DNA of 64,000 nt, from NCBI GenBank assembly GCA_035691485.1, contig DASSIZ010000069.1, forward strand, positions 124,001 through 188,000, given 5' to 3'. The notes below the pieces were generated by a model, which was not told where the DNA came from, did no database searches, and was given only the letters and a program-made list of their open reading frames with translations. This stretch comes from Terriglobales bacterium (GTDB lineage Bacteria > Acidobacteriota > Terriglobia > Terriglobales > Acidobacteriaceae). The position numbers were made by a program, and so were the translations under genes. Shown piece after piece: positions 34,960 through 43,928 of the stretch. Numbering within the stretch: the first letter of the stretch is position 1; every line of letters starts with the position of its first letter.

Positions 34960-36147
34960 TTGAAGCTGTTGGTGATCGGCGCAGGCATGATGGGATCGGC
35001 GGCAGCATACGACATGGCGCGCGCGGAAACGGTGGAGTCGGTCACGCTGGCTGACATGGACCGCAAGCGCGCCAGAGAAGCGGCAACGCACATCAACAAG
35101 TTGGCCGGAACGAAAAAAGTGCGGGCCGTCGAGGTCGACGCGCGAAGCGAAAAATCGGCTGTGAAACTGATGCGCGGACATGATGCCGCGCTCTCCGCGG
35201 TGCCGTACTTCTTCAATCTGGGTCTGGCACGCGCGGCGGTGGAGGCTCGTTGCCACTTCGCCGACCTCGGGGGAAACAACACCGTCGTCCGCCAGGAATT
35301 CGCTCTCGACCGCAAGGCCGCCAAGCGTGACGTCGCCCTTGCGCCCGATTGCGGCCTCTCCCCCGGCATGGCGTCAATTCTTGCGGGCGAATTGATGCGG
35401 AGGATCGGCGGCGAGGCCGCCGCGCTGAAAATCTATGTCGGCGGACTGCCTGAAAATCCTAAGCCACCTTTCAACTACCAGCTCGTGTTTTCCGTAGAAG
35501 GTCTCATCAACGAATACGCCGAACCAGCGAAAATCCTGCGCAACGGAAAGATCGTCGAAATCGAGCCGCTTACCGAGCCCGAGGTCTTCCGCCTCGAAGG
35601 CTTTCCACCGCTGGAAGCATTCCACACTTCGGGAGGCACCTCAACGCTGCCCGAAACCTATCGCGGCAAGGTGGGTGAATGTTTCGAGAAGACGCTGCGC
35701 TACCGCGGTCACTTGGCGATGATTCGCGCGCTCTATGACCTGGGTCTGTTTGCAAAAGAGAAAAGGAAATTGGGAAAAGTTGAGGTCGGCCCGCGCGAAC
35801 TGATGGCCCAGTTGTTCGAGGAACGCTTCGCGGGCATGGATCCTGACATCACTATCCTGCGCATCGAGGTGCACGAAAAGCGTCCCGGCGGCCTGCGCGC
35901 GTTGCTGGCGGAGAAACGCCCGGCTCGCGTTCTCTCGTTCACCCTGGTGGACCACTACGACCCGCGCACCGGAATGACCTCGATGATGCGCACGACCGCA
36001 TGGCCGGCTTCGATCATCGTGCAGATGCTCGCCGCCGGTGAAATCGCAACGCGCGGCGCGGTCCGGCAGGAATTGGATGTCCCGGCGGAAGCGTTTCTGG
36101 CTGCCATGGCTCGCCGCGGCATCCAAATTCATTACGAAGAGAGATGA
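34960..36147 (+). CDS. Saccharopine dehydrogenase-like NAD(P)-binding oxidoreductase
   Basis: The 395-residue protein begins with a Rossmann fold MKLLVIGAGMMGSAAAYDMAR and has the family's LAPDCGLSPGMASILAGEL, GGLPENPKPPFNYQLVFS and GGTSTLPETYRGKV blocks. This is the lysine dehydrogenase/saccharopine dehydrogenase C-terminal-like group. The substrate is uncertain: an amino-acid or imine reductase is likely. The start is TTG at 34960, supported by a GGGAGG Shine-Dalgarno about 7 nt upstream. It overlaps the DoxX gene by 4 nt. Confidence 0.82.
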   Translation: MKLLVIGAGMMGSAAAYDMARAETVESVTLADMDRKRAREAATHINKLAGTKKVRAVEVDARSEKSAVKLMRGHDAALSAVPYFFNLGLARAAVEARCHFADLGGNNTVVRQEFALDRKAAKRDVALAPDCGLSPGMASILAGELMRRIGGEAAALKIYVGGLPENPKPPFNYQLVFSVEGLINEYAEPAKILRNGKIVEIEPLTEPEVFRLEGFPPLEAFHTSGGTSTLPETYRGKVGECFEKTLRYRGHLAMIRALYDLGLFAKEKRKLGKVEVGPRELMAQLFEERFAGMDPDITILRIEVHEKRPGGLRALLAEKRPARVLSFTLVDHYDPRTGMTSMMRTTAWPASIIVQMLAAGEIATRGAVRQELDVPAEAFLAAMARRGIQIHYEER

Positions 36148-36575
36148 AAGCGTTGACCAAGTATCTCGACCGTCTGCAGCCTCTGGCCCTGCTGATCCTG
36201 CGCCTGGTTCTGGCGACGATCATGATCGCGCACGGCTCGCAGAAGGTTTTCGGCGGAATGCCGCGGCACGAGTCACTGGTGTCCGCCATTGGCTTCCCGG
36301 CGTGGATGGCCTATCTTTCGGCAGCGGCCGAGTTCGGGGGCGGCATCCTGGTATTGCTCGGCGTTTTGACGCGCTTGGGCGCGCTGGCCATCACGATCGA
36401 CTTGGCGGTTGCCATCGTGAAAGTGCATGCGAAAGCGGGCCTGCGCGGGCCCGGCGGTTTTGAATTTCCTCTGGCCGTGGTGGCAATCGCATTCGCGTTG
36501 ATTTTCTTCGGCGCCGGACCCATCTCGCTCGACACCATCTTCAGCGGAAGGCCCACTCTCGATCGCGGGCGCTAA
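36144..36575 (+). CDS. DoxX-family membrane protein
   Basis: The 143-residue protein has four membrane segments and the DoxX pattern LRLVLATIMIAHGSQKVFGG and GFPAWMAYLSAAAEFGGGILVLLG. The family is linked to redox and thiosulfate/quinone chemistry in different bacteria; the role here is unknown. It is translationally coupled to the saccharopine-dehydrogenase-like gene by an ATGA overlap. Confidence 0.85.
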   Translation: MKALTKYLDRLQPLALLILRLVLATIMIAHGSQKVFGGMPRHESLVSAIGFPAWMAYLSAAAEFGGGILVLLGVLTRLGALAITIDLAVAIVKVHAKAGLRGPGGFEFPLAVVAIAFALIFFGAGPISLDTIFSGRPTLDRGR

Positions 36576-36581
36576 AAATTA

Positions 36582-36623
36582 TCCCCACTCCGTACCGCCC
36601 ACTGGGCGCCACGGGAGTGGGGA
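36582..36623. terminator. Bidirectional hairpin between DoxX and YciE-like genes
   Basis: A perfect 10-bp outer stem (TCCCCACTCC at 36582-36591 with GGAGTGGGGA at 36614-36623) encloses a small inner hairpin GCCC-ACT-GGGC. On the minus strand it is followed by ATAATTTTT, so it best fits the end of the ferritin-like gene, while serving the convergent DoxX gene too. Confidence 0.75.
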
Positions 36624-36640
36624 ATGTTTATGTCATTGAG

Positions 36641-37135
36641 CTATGCCGCACGCGCTTCCACGTTAATCCGTTCTGCGATCTGGTTCAGCAGGCGATCGGT
36701 TTCCTTCTCCTCGTCAAGCGTCTCCTGCAGGATACGCGCAACTTCCTGCTGCCCCAGCAGGGCGGCATAGGTGCGCACCGTTCCATACGCTGCAATTTCG
36801 TAGTGTTCCACTCGCTGCGCGCCGGCAATCATGCCCGCATCCCGCGTGTCCGGATCCTTTGCGTCCTTGATCAGCTTTTCGCCTTCCTTGATGATCCCTT
36901 TGATGCCATCGCAGGTTTTATCCTCACGATCGACGCCTCGGAGCTGGTCGAAAACGCGGTCCAGGCGCTGCAGGTGCACGCGCGATTGCTCCAGGTGCTT
37001 GTTGAAAGCCTGGCGCAATTCACCAGATGAAGCCTTTTCCTCCATCTTCGGCAACGCTTCGATGATCTGCTTTTCCGCTGAGTACAAGTCCTGAAGTTCA
37101 TCCACAAATAGTTGTTGCAGGTTCTCGATTTTCAC
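36641..37135 (-). CDS. YciE/YciF-type ferritin-like (DUF892) protein
   Basis: The 164-residue four-helix protein has the DUF892 pattern: LQQLFVDELQDLYSAEKQIIEALPKM, VHLQRLDRVFDQL, GAQRVEHYEIAAYGTVRTYAALLG, and LQETLDEEKETDRLL. The Glu/His residues form a ferritin-like di-metal site. Relatives are stress-induced. GGAGA Shine-Dalgarno is present upstream of the ATG. Confidence 0.88.
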   Translation of the reverse strand: MKIENLQQLFVDELQDLYSAEKQIIEALPKMEEKASSGELRQAFNKHLEQSRVHLQRLDRVFDQLRGVDREDKTCDGIKGIIKEGEKLIKDAKDPDTRDAGMIAGAQRVEHYEIAAYGTVRTYAALLGQQEVARILQETLDEEKETDRLLNQIAERINVEARAA

Positions 37136-37233
37136 AGGGTTCTCCTTCTTTGGAAGTAGGGTTTCGGTCGAGCTGATCTCAATCGGTCTTGATTTGGGGT
37201 TAGTAAGAATCCAGGAGGGAGGTATGGGTTGTC

Positions 37234-37257
37234 ATGCGGGAGTTGCAGCTCCCGCAT
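37234..37257. other. Perfect 9-bp hairpin in the E1 dehydrogenase-ferritin spacer
   Basis: ATGCGGGAG (37234-37242) pairs with CTCCCGCAT (37249-37257) across a 6-nt loop. There is no T tail on either strand, so it is not a standard terminator. It sits after the E1 stop and before the ferritin-like gene. Confidence 0.5.
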
Positions 37258-37296
37258 TTCCAGTGAATCTGCTGAAGGCCTGAACGGAACCGTAAC

Positions 37297-39501
37297 TCAG
37301 AATTCCGAGAGCTGGAGCATGGCCCGGTATAGGTCCTCCGACTGCGGCAGGATCTCGTCTTCGAGAATCGGCTGATAAGCGACAAAGGTGTCCTTTGCCG
37401 CAACCCGCTTCACGGGCGCGTCCAGGTGCTCAAAGAGTTCATCGGCAATGCGCGCAGCAATCTCGGCGCCGTAGCCCCAGCTCTGCGTGTCTTCATGCGC
37501 CACGATCACTCGGCTGGTCTTGCGCACCGACGCCGCCACCGCCTCCCAGTCGTATGGATTCAGCGTGCGCAAATCGAGAAGCTCGACTTTGAGTCCATGC
37601 TCGCGCTCCAGCCGTTGCCCCGCCTGCAGCGCCCGCGGCACCACCGCGCCGTAGGTCACGACCGTCAGGTCTTCCCCGTGCTGCACGACGCGGGCCTTTC
37701 CGAACGGCAGCATGAAATCCGGCCCCGGATAGGGTGCGCGTCCGAACGTTTCACGGTAGAGCCGCTTGTGCTCCAGGAACAGGACCGGGTCGTCACAACG
37801 GATGGCGGTGCGCAGCAGCCCGGCTGCGTCCAGCGCGTTCGACGGAAACACCACTCGCAATCCGGGAATGTGGGTGAAGATGCTCTCGCCGCATTGCGAG
37901 TGATAAATCGAGCCGCCAGTCAGGTACCCGCCAATGGCGACGCGTACCACCAGGGGGCACGAGAAAGCGTTGTTCGAACGCCACCGGATCAGCGGCATTT
38001 CATTGCGCAGTTGCTGCATCGCCGGCCAGATGTAGTCGAAGAACTGGATTTCCACCACCGGCTTCAGGCCCCTGGTGCCCATGCCGATCGCCCTTCCGAT
38101 AATGTTGGCCTCGGCGAGAGGCGAATTGAACACGCGGTCGGAGCCGTATTCGCACTGCAGTCCGGACGTCAGCTTGAATACGCCGCCTTTGCCCTTAATC
38201 AGCTTTTGCTGCAGGTACTGCTCGCGCGAACAATCCGCCACGTCCTCGCCAAACATCACGATCCGTTCGTCGCGCCGCATCTCGTCCTTCAGCGTGGCGT
38301 TGATCAGGTCAGCCATGGTCTTGTCACCGGGCGCTGGCTTGCCGGGCTCGGCATGCGGGAACTGCGGCTGCGTGTGGAAGCTTTCGGAGCGTGGGTCGAC
38401 ATTCGGTGAGTACACGAAGTTGGTTACGCTCTTCGCTTCCGGGAATGCGGCGGTCGCGGCACGGTCGCTTGCTTCCTGCACTTCTTCCTCGACCTCCTTC
38501 TCCAGCTTGTTGATTCCCTCCTCGTCAAGGATGCCCTCACGCAGCAACAGCAGCTGCAAGCGCGTGATCGGATCGCGTTTAGCTTCGTCTTCACGCTCCG
38601 AAGTGGGCCGGTAGAGCCGCTCATCGTCGGACAACGAGTGTGAGTACGGACGGACGACGTGGCCGTGTACGAACGCCGGCCCGTTGCCGGCGCGGATGTA
38701 CCCTGCCGCTTTGGTCATGGCTGCGTAACTCGCAATGGCGTCGGTGCCATCGATTTCGGCGAAATAAAAATTCGGAAAATTGGCTACCAGCCGCGAGATG
38801 TTGCCGCCGGGCGTTTGCACTTCGACTGGCACGGAAATCGCGTATTCGTTGTCTTCGACCAAGAACAGCAGCGGCAGCTTGCCCGTTGAGGCGGTGTTCA
38901 TGGCCTCCCAGAATTCGCCTTCGCTGGTGGTGCCCTCTCCGCACGAGACGTACACCACTTCGTCGGGATGGAAGATGACATCCTTGAACTCGCGGTAATC
39001 GCCCCTCTTCTTTTTCGCCGCTTCTGGATGGCGAGTGAAGTAGCGTCCAGCCTCGGAGCAGCCCACCGCCTGGAGAAGCTGGGTGCCGGTCGGCGAGGAC
39101 TGGGTGACGATATTCAGTTTCTTGCTGCCCCAGTGAGACGGCATTTGTCGCCCGCCCGACGCGGGATCCTCGGCGGCGCCCACGGCCTGCAGCAGCTGCT
39201 CGTACGGCGTCATGCCCAATGTCAGACATAGCGTGCGGTCGCGGTAATAGGGATAAAACCAGTCGTAGCCGCCCTTCAGCGCCATTCCTGCTGCGACGCC
39301 CAGGGCCTCGTGTCCGGCGCCGGAGATCTGGAAAAAAATCTTCTGCTGCCGTTTGAGCAGGATTTCGCGATCGTCCACACGCCGAGACATGAACATGAGG
39401 CGATACATGCGGACCAGTTGCTCCGCCGTCAGCCCTTCATAGCTGCGCTCGGGCTTGCTCTCGCGCCGCGCCGTCTTCGGCTCGGTTCTGGTAGTTGCCA
39501 T
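37297..39501 (-). CDS. Fused alpha/beta E1 component of a 2-oxoacid dehydrogenase
   Basis: This thiamine-diphosphate enzyme decarboxylates a 2-oxoacid and acylates E2. In most bacteria alpha and beta are separate; here both are in one 734-residue chain. Residues ~25-370 are E1 alpha, with the ThDP motif [18 protein letters not shown]...[10 protein letters not shown]. Residues ~395-734 are E1 beta ([55 protein letters not shown]). The sequence fits branched-chain (2-oxoisovalerate) type best. No E2 or E3 gene is adjacent, so the partners must be encoded elsewhere. Confidence 0.88.
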   Translation of the reverse strand: MATTRTEPKTARRESKPERSYEGLTAEQLVRMYRLMFMSRRVDDREILLKRQQKIFFQISGAGHEALGVAAGMALKGGYDWFYPYYRDRTLCLTLGMTPYEQLLQAVGAAEDPASGGRQMPSHWGSKKLNIVTQSSPTGTQLLQAVGCSEAGRYFTRHPEAAKKKRGDYREFKDVIFHPDEVVYVSCGEGTTSEGEFWEAMNTASTGKLPLLFLVEDNEYAISVPVEVQTPGGNISRLVANFPNFYFAEIDGTDAIASYAAMTKAAGYIRAGNGPAFVHGHVVRPYSHSLSDDERLYRPTSEREDEAKRDPITRLQLLLLREGILDEEGINKLEKEVEEEVQEASDRAATAAFPEAKSVTNFVYSPNVDPRSESFHTQPQFPHAEPGKPAPGDKTMADLINATLKDEMRRDERIVMFGEDVADCSREQYLQQKLIKGKGGVFKLTSGLQCEYGSDRVFNSPLAEANIIGRAIGMGTRGLKPVVEIQFFDYIWPAMQQLRNEMPLIRWRSNNAFSCPLVVRVAIGGYLTGGSIYHSQCGESIFTHIPGLRVVFPSNALDAAGLLRTAIRCDDPVLFLEHKRLYRETFGRAPYPGPDFMLPFGKARVVQHGEDLTVVTYGAVVPRALQAGQRLEREHGLKVELLDLRTLNPYDWEAVAASVRKTSRVIVAHEDTQSWGYGAEIAARIADELFEHLDAPVKRVAAKDTFVAYQPILEDEILPQSEDLYRAMLQLSEF

Positions 39502-39612
39502 GCGCGGTTCCTCAACCCCTTAGATGTGCCAGGCGACATTGTAAATGCCTGCGCAAACAGCGGATATACTCAATTGGATAGCGGGGGATTGCCGCCCGGT
39601 TACTTTCGTCAG

Positions 39613-40359
39613 ATGTTAAAAATCAACAAGCGCGTTCCGGGAGATACGATCCGGCTGGTCATTTTCGACCTGGACGGCACCTTGGTCGATTCGCGTCTTG
39701 ACCTTGCCAATTCCGTGAATGGCATGCTGCGTCATTTCGGCCGTCCCGAGTTGCCGCTGGAGGTTATCGCCAGCTATGTCGGCGACGGTGCACCCATGCT
39801 CGTCCGCCGCGCTTTGGGCGATCCAGAAGACGAGAAGTACCTGCGCGCCGCAATTGATTTTTTTCTCGCCTACTACCGCGAGCACAAGCTCGACACCACG
39901 GTCGTGTATCCCGGCATCATCGAAGCCTTGCGGGCCGTGCGCATTCCGGCCAATGGCGCCGGAAGTGAGCGTCGCATGGCCGTGCTTTCCAATAAGCCGG
40001 TGAACCCTTCGCGTGCGATCGTGGAAGCGCTCGGCTTGGCAGAATTTTTCACCCAGGTTTACGGCGGCAACAGCTTTCCCACCAAGAAGCCTGACCCGCT
40101 CGGGGCGCTGACTCTGGCGAAAGAAAACGAGGTAGAACCAGGCGACACGTTGATCGTCGGAGACTCTGATATCGACGTCCTCACCGCCCGCAATGCCGGC
40201 ATGTGGAGTTGCGGCGTAAGCTACGGCTTTGCGCCGCATTCCCTCGAGCAAGCGCCACCAGACGTGTTGGTCACCTCACCCCACGAACTGCCGCTGGTAT
40301 TTGAAAATCACCCGCCGGAAGGGGACGAATACGCCGAAATCCCCGGGATCACAGCATGA
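39613..40359 (+). CDS. HAD-family phosphatase (phosphoglycolate phosphatase-like)
   Basis: The 248-residue protein has the four HAD motifs: FDLDGTLVDS (motif I, nucleophile and acid/base Asp), VLSNKP (motif II), the Lys in TKKPDP (motif III) and VGDSDIDVLTARNAG (motif IV). The alpha-helical cap is of the Gph/PGP type. The substrate could be 2-phosphoglycolate. ATG 39613 is chosen; the frame is open upstream but overlaps the divergent E1 gene. Confidence 0.85.
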   Translation: MLKINKRVPGDTIRLVIFDLDGTLVDSRLDLANSVNGMLRHFGRPELPLEVIASYVGDGAPMLVRRALGDPEDEKYLRAAIDFFLAYYREHKLDTTVVYPGIIEALRAVRIPANGAGSERRMAVLSNKPVNPSRAIVEALGLAEFFTQVYGGNSFPTKKPDPLGALTLAKENEVEPGDTLIVGDSDIDVLTARNAGMWSCGVSYGFAPHSLEQAPPDVLVTSPHELPLVFENHPPEGDEYAEIPGITA

Positions 40360-40361
40360 TT

Positions 40362-40462
40362 TCCGTATTGCGAATTGTCGAACGTCGGCATTAGGCCATC
40401 ATTCCTAATTTCTGCGATCCCGCAATTCTGTAATTCGGCAATCCCGGAATGCGTGGAGCGCG
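40362..40462. repeat. GCAATTC/GGAATTG-type word region
   Basis: The convergent spacer between the HAD phosphatase and the methyltransferase genes is built of words such as TTGCGAATTG, GCAATTCTG, TAATTCGGCAATCCCGG. It resembles the other word arrays but less perfectly, with a weak inverted arrangement. Confidence 0.55.
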
Positions 40463-41215
40463 TTACAGCTTCCCATAGAACATCCTCGTCTCCTGTTCCA
40501 GTTTGACGATCCCATTCTTCTGATACTCGTCGAAGAGATTATCGATCGCTCCCAGCATGGGCGCAAAGTTCGGATGTCCGCGATGCGGCATGTAAGACGC
40601 CGACAGGATTCGTCCTGTCAGCCCCTTGCGATCGAATCGCTGCGAATTTTCGAACACTGCCTTCTGGAATTTATGGTCAGCGAAGAATTCCGGCAGCGAG
40701 TTCTTGTTCCACAGCGGCTTTACCTTGTGGTAGTCCACGCCGAAGCGCAGCAGCAACTGTTCGTAAGCGATCATGAACGGCGTGGCCTGCATGCGGCGCT
40801 CGTTCCACAGCAGCACCACCCATACGCCGGCTTTCCCGATGCGCGCGAATTCGCGGCGCGTTTCGTGTAAATCGAACCAGTGAAATGCCTGGGCCGCGGT
40901 AATGAAATCGACGAGCCCGGACTTGAGCGTGGTCGCTTCTGCCCGGCCAAGCACGGCCACAAAGTTGGCGCAGTCCCGCAGAGACTTCCGCGCCTCCTCC
41001 AGCATGGATGCGTTCGGCTCCACTCCGAACACGTGATTTCCGGCGTCGCAAAACAGGCGCGACAGAATTCCCGTTCCGCATCCGACATCGGCAATCACCG
41101 ACTCCCGTTTCAGCCCGCATTCTCGCTGCATCGTCTTCAGCACCTGCGGCGGATAGCCGGGCCGGTACCGGGCATAGTCTTCCACTCGATTCGAGAATCG
41201 TTGGGTCGCGTCCAT
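40463..41215 (-). CDS. Class I SAM-dependent methyltransferase
   Basis: A 250-residue protein with motif I VIADVGCGTGILSRLF, the acidic loop GVEPNASMLEEAR and DFITAAQAFHWFD, the latter typical of the methyltransferase type-11 group. It starts MDATQRFSNRVEDYARYRPGYP, a common N-terminus of this group. Target unknown. Confidence 0.85.
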   Translation of the reverse strand: MDATQRFSNRVEDYARYRPGYPPQVLKTMQRECGLKRESVIADVGCGTGILSRLFCDAGNHVFGVEPNASMLEEARKSLRDCANFVAVLGRAEATTLKSGLVDFITAAQAFHWFDLHETRREFARIGKAGVWVVLLWNERRMQATPFMIAYEQLLLRFGVDYHKVKPLWNKNSLPEFFADHKFQKAVFENSQRFDRKGLTGRILSASYMPHRGHPNFAPMLGAIDNLFDEYQKNGIVKLEQETRMFYGKL

Positions 41216-41384
41216 ATCGATACTGTAGGCGCTCGCGCGCGCGATGATCCGCCTTCGATCTGCGCTTGCGCATTCGCGCCTTAACCCGCATTATTGCAGG
41301 TTCAAGAGTTCGTTTCGAGTGACGGCTGGAGAAAGACCGACGTGTCTTGTCCTGCCGAAACCGAAACTGAAACTGAAACCTTCA

Positions 41385-41999
41385 ATGTCCACCAATTCGA
41401 CCTTTGGCTTCACTCCTGCCGAACTGCGCAAGCTGCGCTCGCTGAAAACTCCGTATGGCGTCCAGAAGTTTCTCGATTCGCTCCCCTATCACTTGGAAGA
41501 CACTTCGTGGTCACCACGCAGGGTCCTCCACGAGCGCACCGCGCATTGCCTGGAAGGCGCGATTTTTGCCGCTGCGGCGCTTCGAGTCATCGGCTTCCCC
41601 CCGCTGCTCTGGGACCTGGAAGCGGACCACGACACCGACCACGTTCTGGCGATTTTCAAAGTTCGTGGTCACTGGGGCGCGGTCGCCAAATCGAACTGGA
41701 GCGGCTGCCGATATCGGGAGCCCATTCATCGCAGCCTGCGCGAGCTGGCCTTGACCTTCTTCAACCTTTATTGCAACCGCCGCAAGCAGCGCACTCTCCG
41801 CCGCTACTCGCGCCCGGTCAACCTTGCTCGCTTTGACCACCTCCACTGGATGACCGCCGAAAAAGATCCCTGGTTCATCGCCGAATATCTGTGCGAGATT
41901 CCCCACTTCAAACTTGTGACCCCTGCCATGGCGAAGCATTTCCGCCCGGTCGATGATCGCCTTTTTCGCGCCGAATTGACCGACCACCGCTGGAAGTAA
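41385..41999 (+). CDS. Conserved protein, possible transglutaminase-like fold
   Basis: A 204-residue protein from ATG 41385. Conserved-looking blocks are KTPYGVQKFLDSLPYHLED, RRVLHERTAHCLEGAIFAAAALR, DHDTDHVLAIFKVRGHWGAVAKSNWSG and RYREPIHRSLRELALTFFNLY. The Cys in TAHCLEGA and the His in TDHVLAIF could be part of a papain/transglutaminase-like active site, which I infer from spacing alone. The stop is 2 bp before the GTG of the MutS-like gene. Confidence 0.6.
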   Translation: MSTNSTFGFTPAELRKLRSLKTPYGVQKFLDSLPYHLEDTSWSPRRVLHERTAHCLEGAIFAAAALRVIGFPPLLWDLEADHDTDHVLAIFKVRGHWGAVAKSNWSGCRYREPIHRSLRELALTFFNLYCNRRKQRTLRRYSRPVNLARFDHLHWMTAEKDPWFIAEYLCEIPHFKLVTPAMAKHFRPVDDRLFRAELTDHRWK

Positions 42000-42001
42000 C
42001 C

Positions 42002-43795
42002 GTGACGACGTCGCCACTCGCCGAGTACACCCGCCGCACCGCGGACCGCACCACTGAAGCCGCACGCCTCGACCGCCGCTCGGCCCTGCTTGGCAACATC
42101 AAGCTCGCCGCCGTAATCGCCTTCTTCGTCGCCGGCGCGTTTTACGTCAAGCAGCATTCCTTCTCGCCGTATTGGCTGCTCATCCCGGTGATCTCGTTTG
42201 CCGTCCTCGTTGTCGTACACGATCGCGTGATCAGGTCCAGGCAACGCAGCGAAAAAGCCGGCGATTATTACCGCCGCGGCCTGGCTCGGATCGAGGATCG
42301 CTGGTCCGGGGCGGGCGATCCCGGCGAAGAGTTCCGCTTACCTGATCACGTCTACGCTGAAGATCTTGACCTGTTTGGGCGCGGCAGCCTTTTCGAACTG
42401 CTCTGCACTGCCCGCACCCCCATGGGCCGACAGACCCTCGCCAATTGGCTCCTTGACGCCGCACCTGCCGAGGAAGTTCAGGCGCGCCAGAAATCAATCG
42501 ACGAACTCCGCTTCCGTCTCGATTTTCGCGAAGACCTTGCCATCACCGGCGGCGACTTACCCTCGCCTCGCCGGCCCGAGTGGCTCGTGGAATGGGGCGA
42601 GTCGCCGATTGCCTTGCAAGGTCCGGCATTGCGCGTATTGGCTGCTTTACTGGCGTTGGCGGGGGTGGCAACGCTGGTCTATGGCGGCTTACACCGTGAC
42701 TGGGTCCCGTTGCTGTTGGTCGTCGCCGCGACTTCTTTGATCGCCAACCGGCTACGGCACCGGGTTCACCTGGTGCTCGACGCCCTCAGCGCGGCTGCCG
42801 ATGAACTCGCGCTCGTCTCTGCCCTCATGGCGCGCATTGAACGGGAACCCTTCACCACAGCCTGGCTTCGCGCTCGCGCCGCCGGACTGGCGAGTTCCGG
42901 CATGACTCCATCGCGCAGCCTGGCGCGGCTTCGCCAGCTCGCCGATCTCGCCAACAGCACCCATAACCTGTTCGTAAAATTAATCGATATCCCGCTGCTA
43001 TACTCGGTCCAGGTTGCCTTCGCCGCCGAATCCTGGCGCCGGAAGCACGGCCGTTCGGTCGGACAGTGGCTGCGCGCGATGGGAGATGTCGAGGCGCTGG
43101 TCTCATTGTCTGCATACGCCTTCGAGCACCCATCGGATCCCTTCCCTGAATTTGTTCCCCAGCGTGTGCCTGGCCTGTTCGACGCCGAAGCGATCGGACA
43201 TCCGCTCTTACCCGCTGCGGGCTGCGTTCGCAACCGGGTTTGTCTCGGCAACCCCACGCAACTGCTGCTGGTCAGCGGCTCCAACATGAGCGGCAAAAGC
43301 ACGCTCATGCGCGCCATTGGCGTCAACGCGGTGCTCGCACAGGCGGGCGCGCCGGTCCGAGCCGCTCGCCTCACCATGTCCCCGGTGCGAATGGGAACTT
43401 CGATCCGCGTTACCGATTCGCTCCAGGCCGGCCGTTCTGGCTTCTACGCAGAGATTGTTCGCCTGCGTCAAGTAATGTCGCTTACCGAGGCCGGCAAGCC
43501 CGTGCTGTTCTTGCTCGACGAACTGCTGCACGGAACCAATTCTCACGATCGCAAGATCGGCGCGGAAGGAATCCTGCGCGCACTGCTGGAACGGAGAGCG
43601 ATCGGGATCGCCACCACCCATGATCTTGCGCTCACCGCGATCGCTAATACTGCGCCGGATGGCCGGGTCCGCAACGCCCATTTTGAAGATCATGTCGAAG
43701 ATGGCCGGATGCGGTTCGATTACATCCTGCGCGATGGCGTCGTCACCAAGAGCAACGCCCTGGAACTGATGCGCAGCATCGGCCTCGACGTTTAG
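42002..43795 (+). CDS. Membrane-associated MutS-family ATPase
   Basis: A 597-residue protein. The first ~65 residues have two membrane segments, a second hydrophobic pair is near 215-245, and the C-terminal 200 residues are a MutS ATPase: [20 protein letters not shown] (Walker A), [15 protein letters not shown] (Walker B) and TTHDLALT. The mismatch-binding (domain I) and connector domains of MutS are absent, so it is not a mismatch-repair MutS; similar membrane MutS homologues are known of unknown role. GTG start at 42002. Confidence 0.82.
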   Translation: MTTSPLAEYTRRTADRTTEAARLDRRSALLGNIKLAAVIAFFVAGAFYVKQHSFSPYWLLIPVISFAVLVVVHDRVIRSRQRSEKAGDYYRRGLARIEDRWSGAGDPGEEFRLPDHVYAEDLDLFGRGSLFELLCTARTPMGRQTLANWLLDAAPAEEVQARQKSIDELRFRLDFREDLAITGGDLPSPRRPEWLVEWGESPIALQGPALRVLAALLALAGVATLVYGGLHRDWVPLLLVVAATSLIANRLRHRVHLVLDALSAAADELALVSALMARIEREPFTTAWLRARAAGLASSGMTPSRSLARLRQLADLANSTHNLFVKLIDIPLLYSVQVAFAAESWRRKHGRSVGQWLRAMGDVEALVSLSAYAFEHPSDPFPEFVPQRVPGLFDAEAIGHPLLPAAGCVRNRVCLGNPTQLLLVSGSNMSGKSTLMRAIGVNAVLAQAGAPVRAARLTMSPVRMGTSIRVTDSLQAGRSGFYAEIVRLRQVMSLTEAGKPVLFLLDELLHGTNSHDRKIGAEGILRALLERRAIGIATTHDLALTAIANTAPDGRVRNAHFEDHVEDGRMRFDYILRDGVVTKSNALELMRSIGLDV

Positions 43796-43928
43796 TGATT
43801 CTGCGCGTTGCGACTGTTGGGACCGAAGCTCGCGTTATAATCAAGAGATATCTACCCGTCGAGATTGGTTTCTGTGGGCGCCAAACGCCGACGGAGCAAG
43901 GCCGGCCAGGTGTCTAAAAGAGCTTTCA

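Noticed and set aside
43808-43841. Full sigma-70 promoter for uvrB
   Set aside because: TATAAT is present, but the only TTG-like hexamer is 22 nt away, too far; no LexA-like palindrome was recognised.
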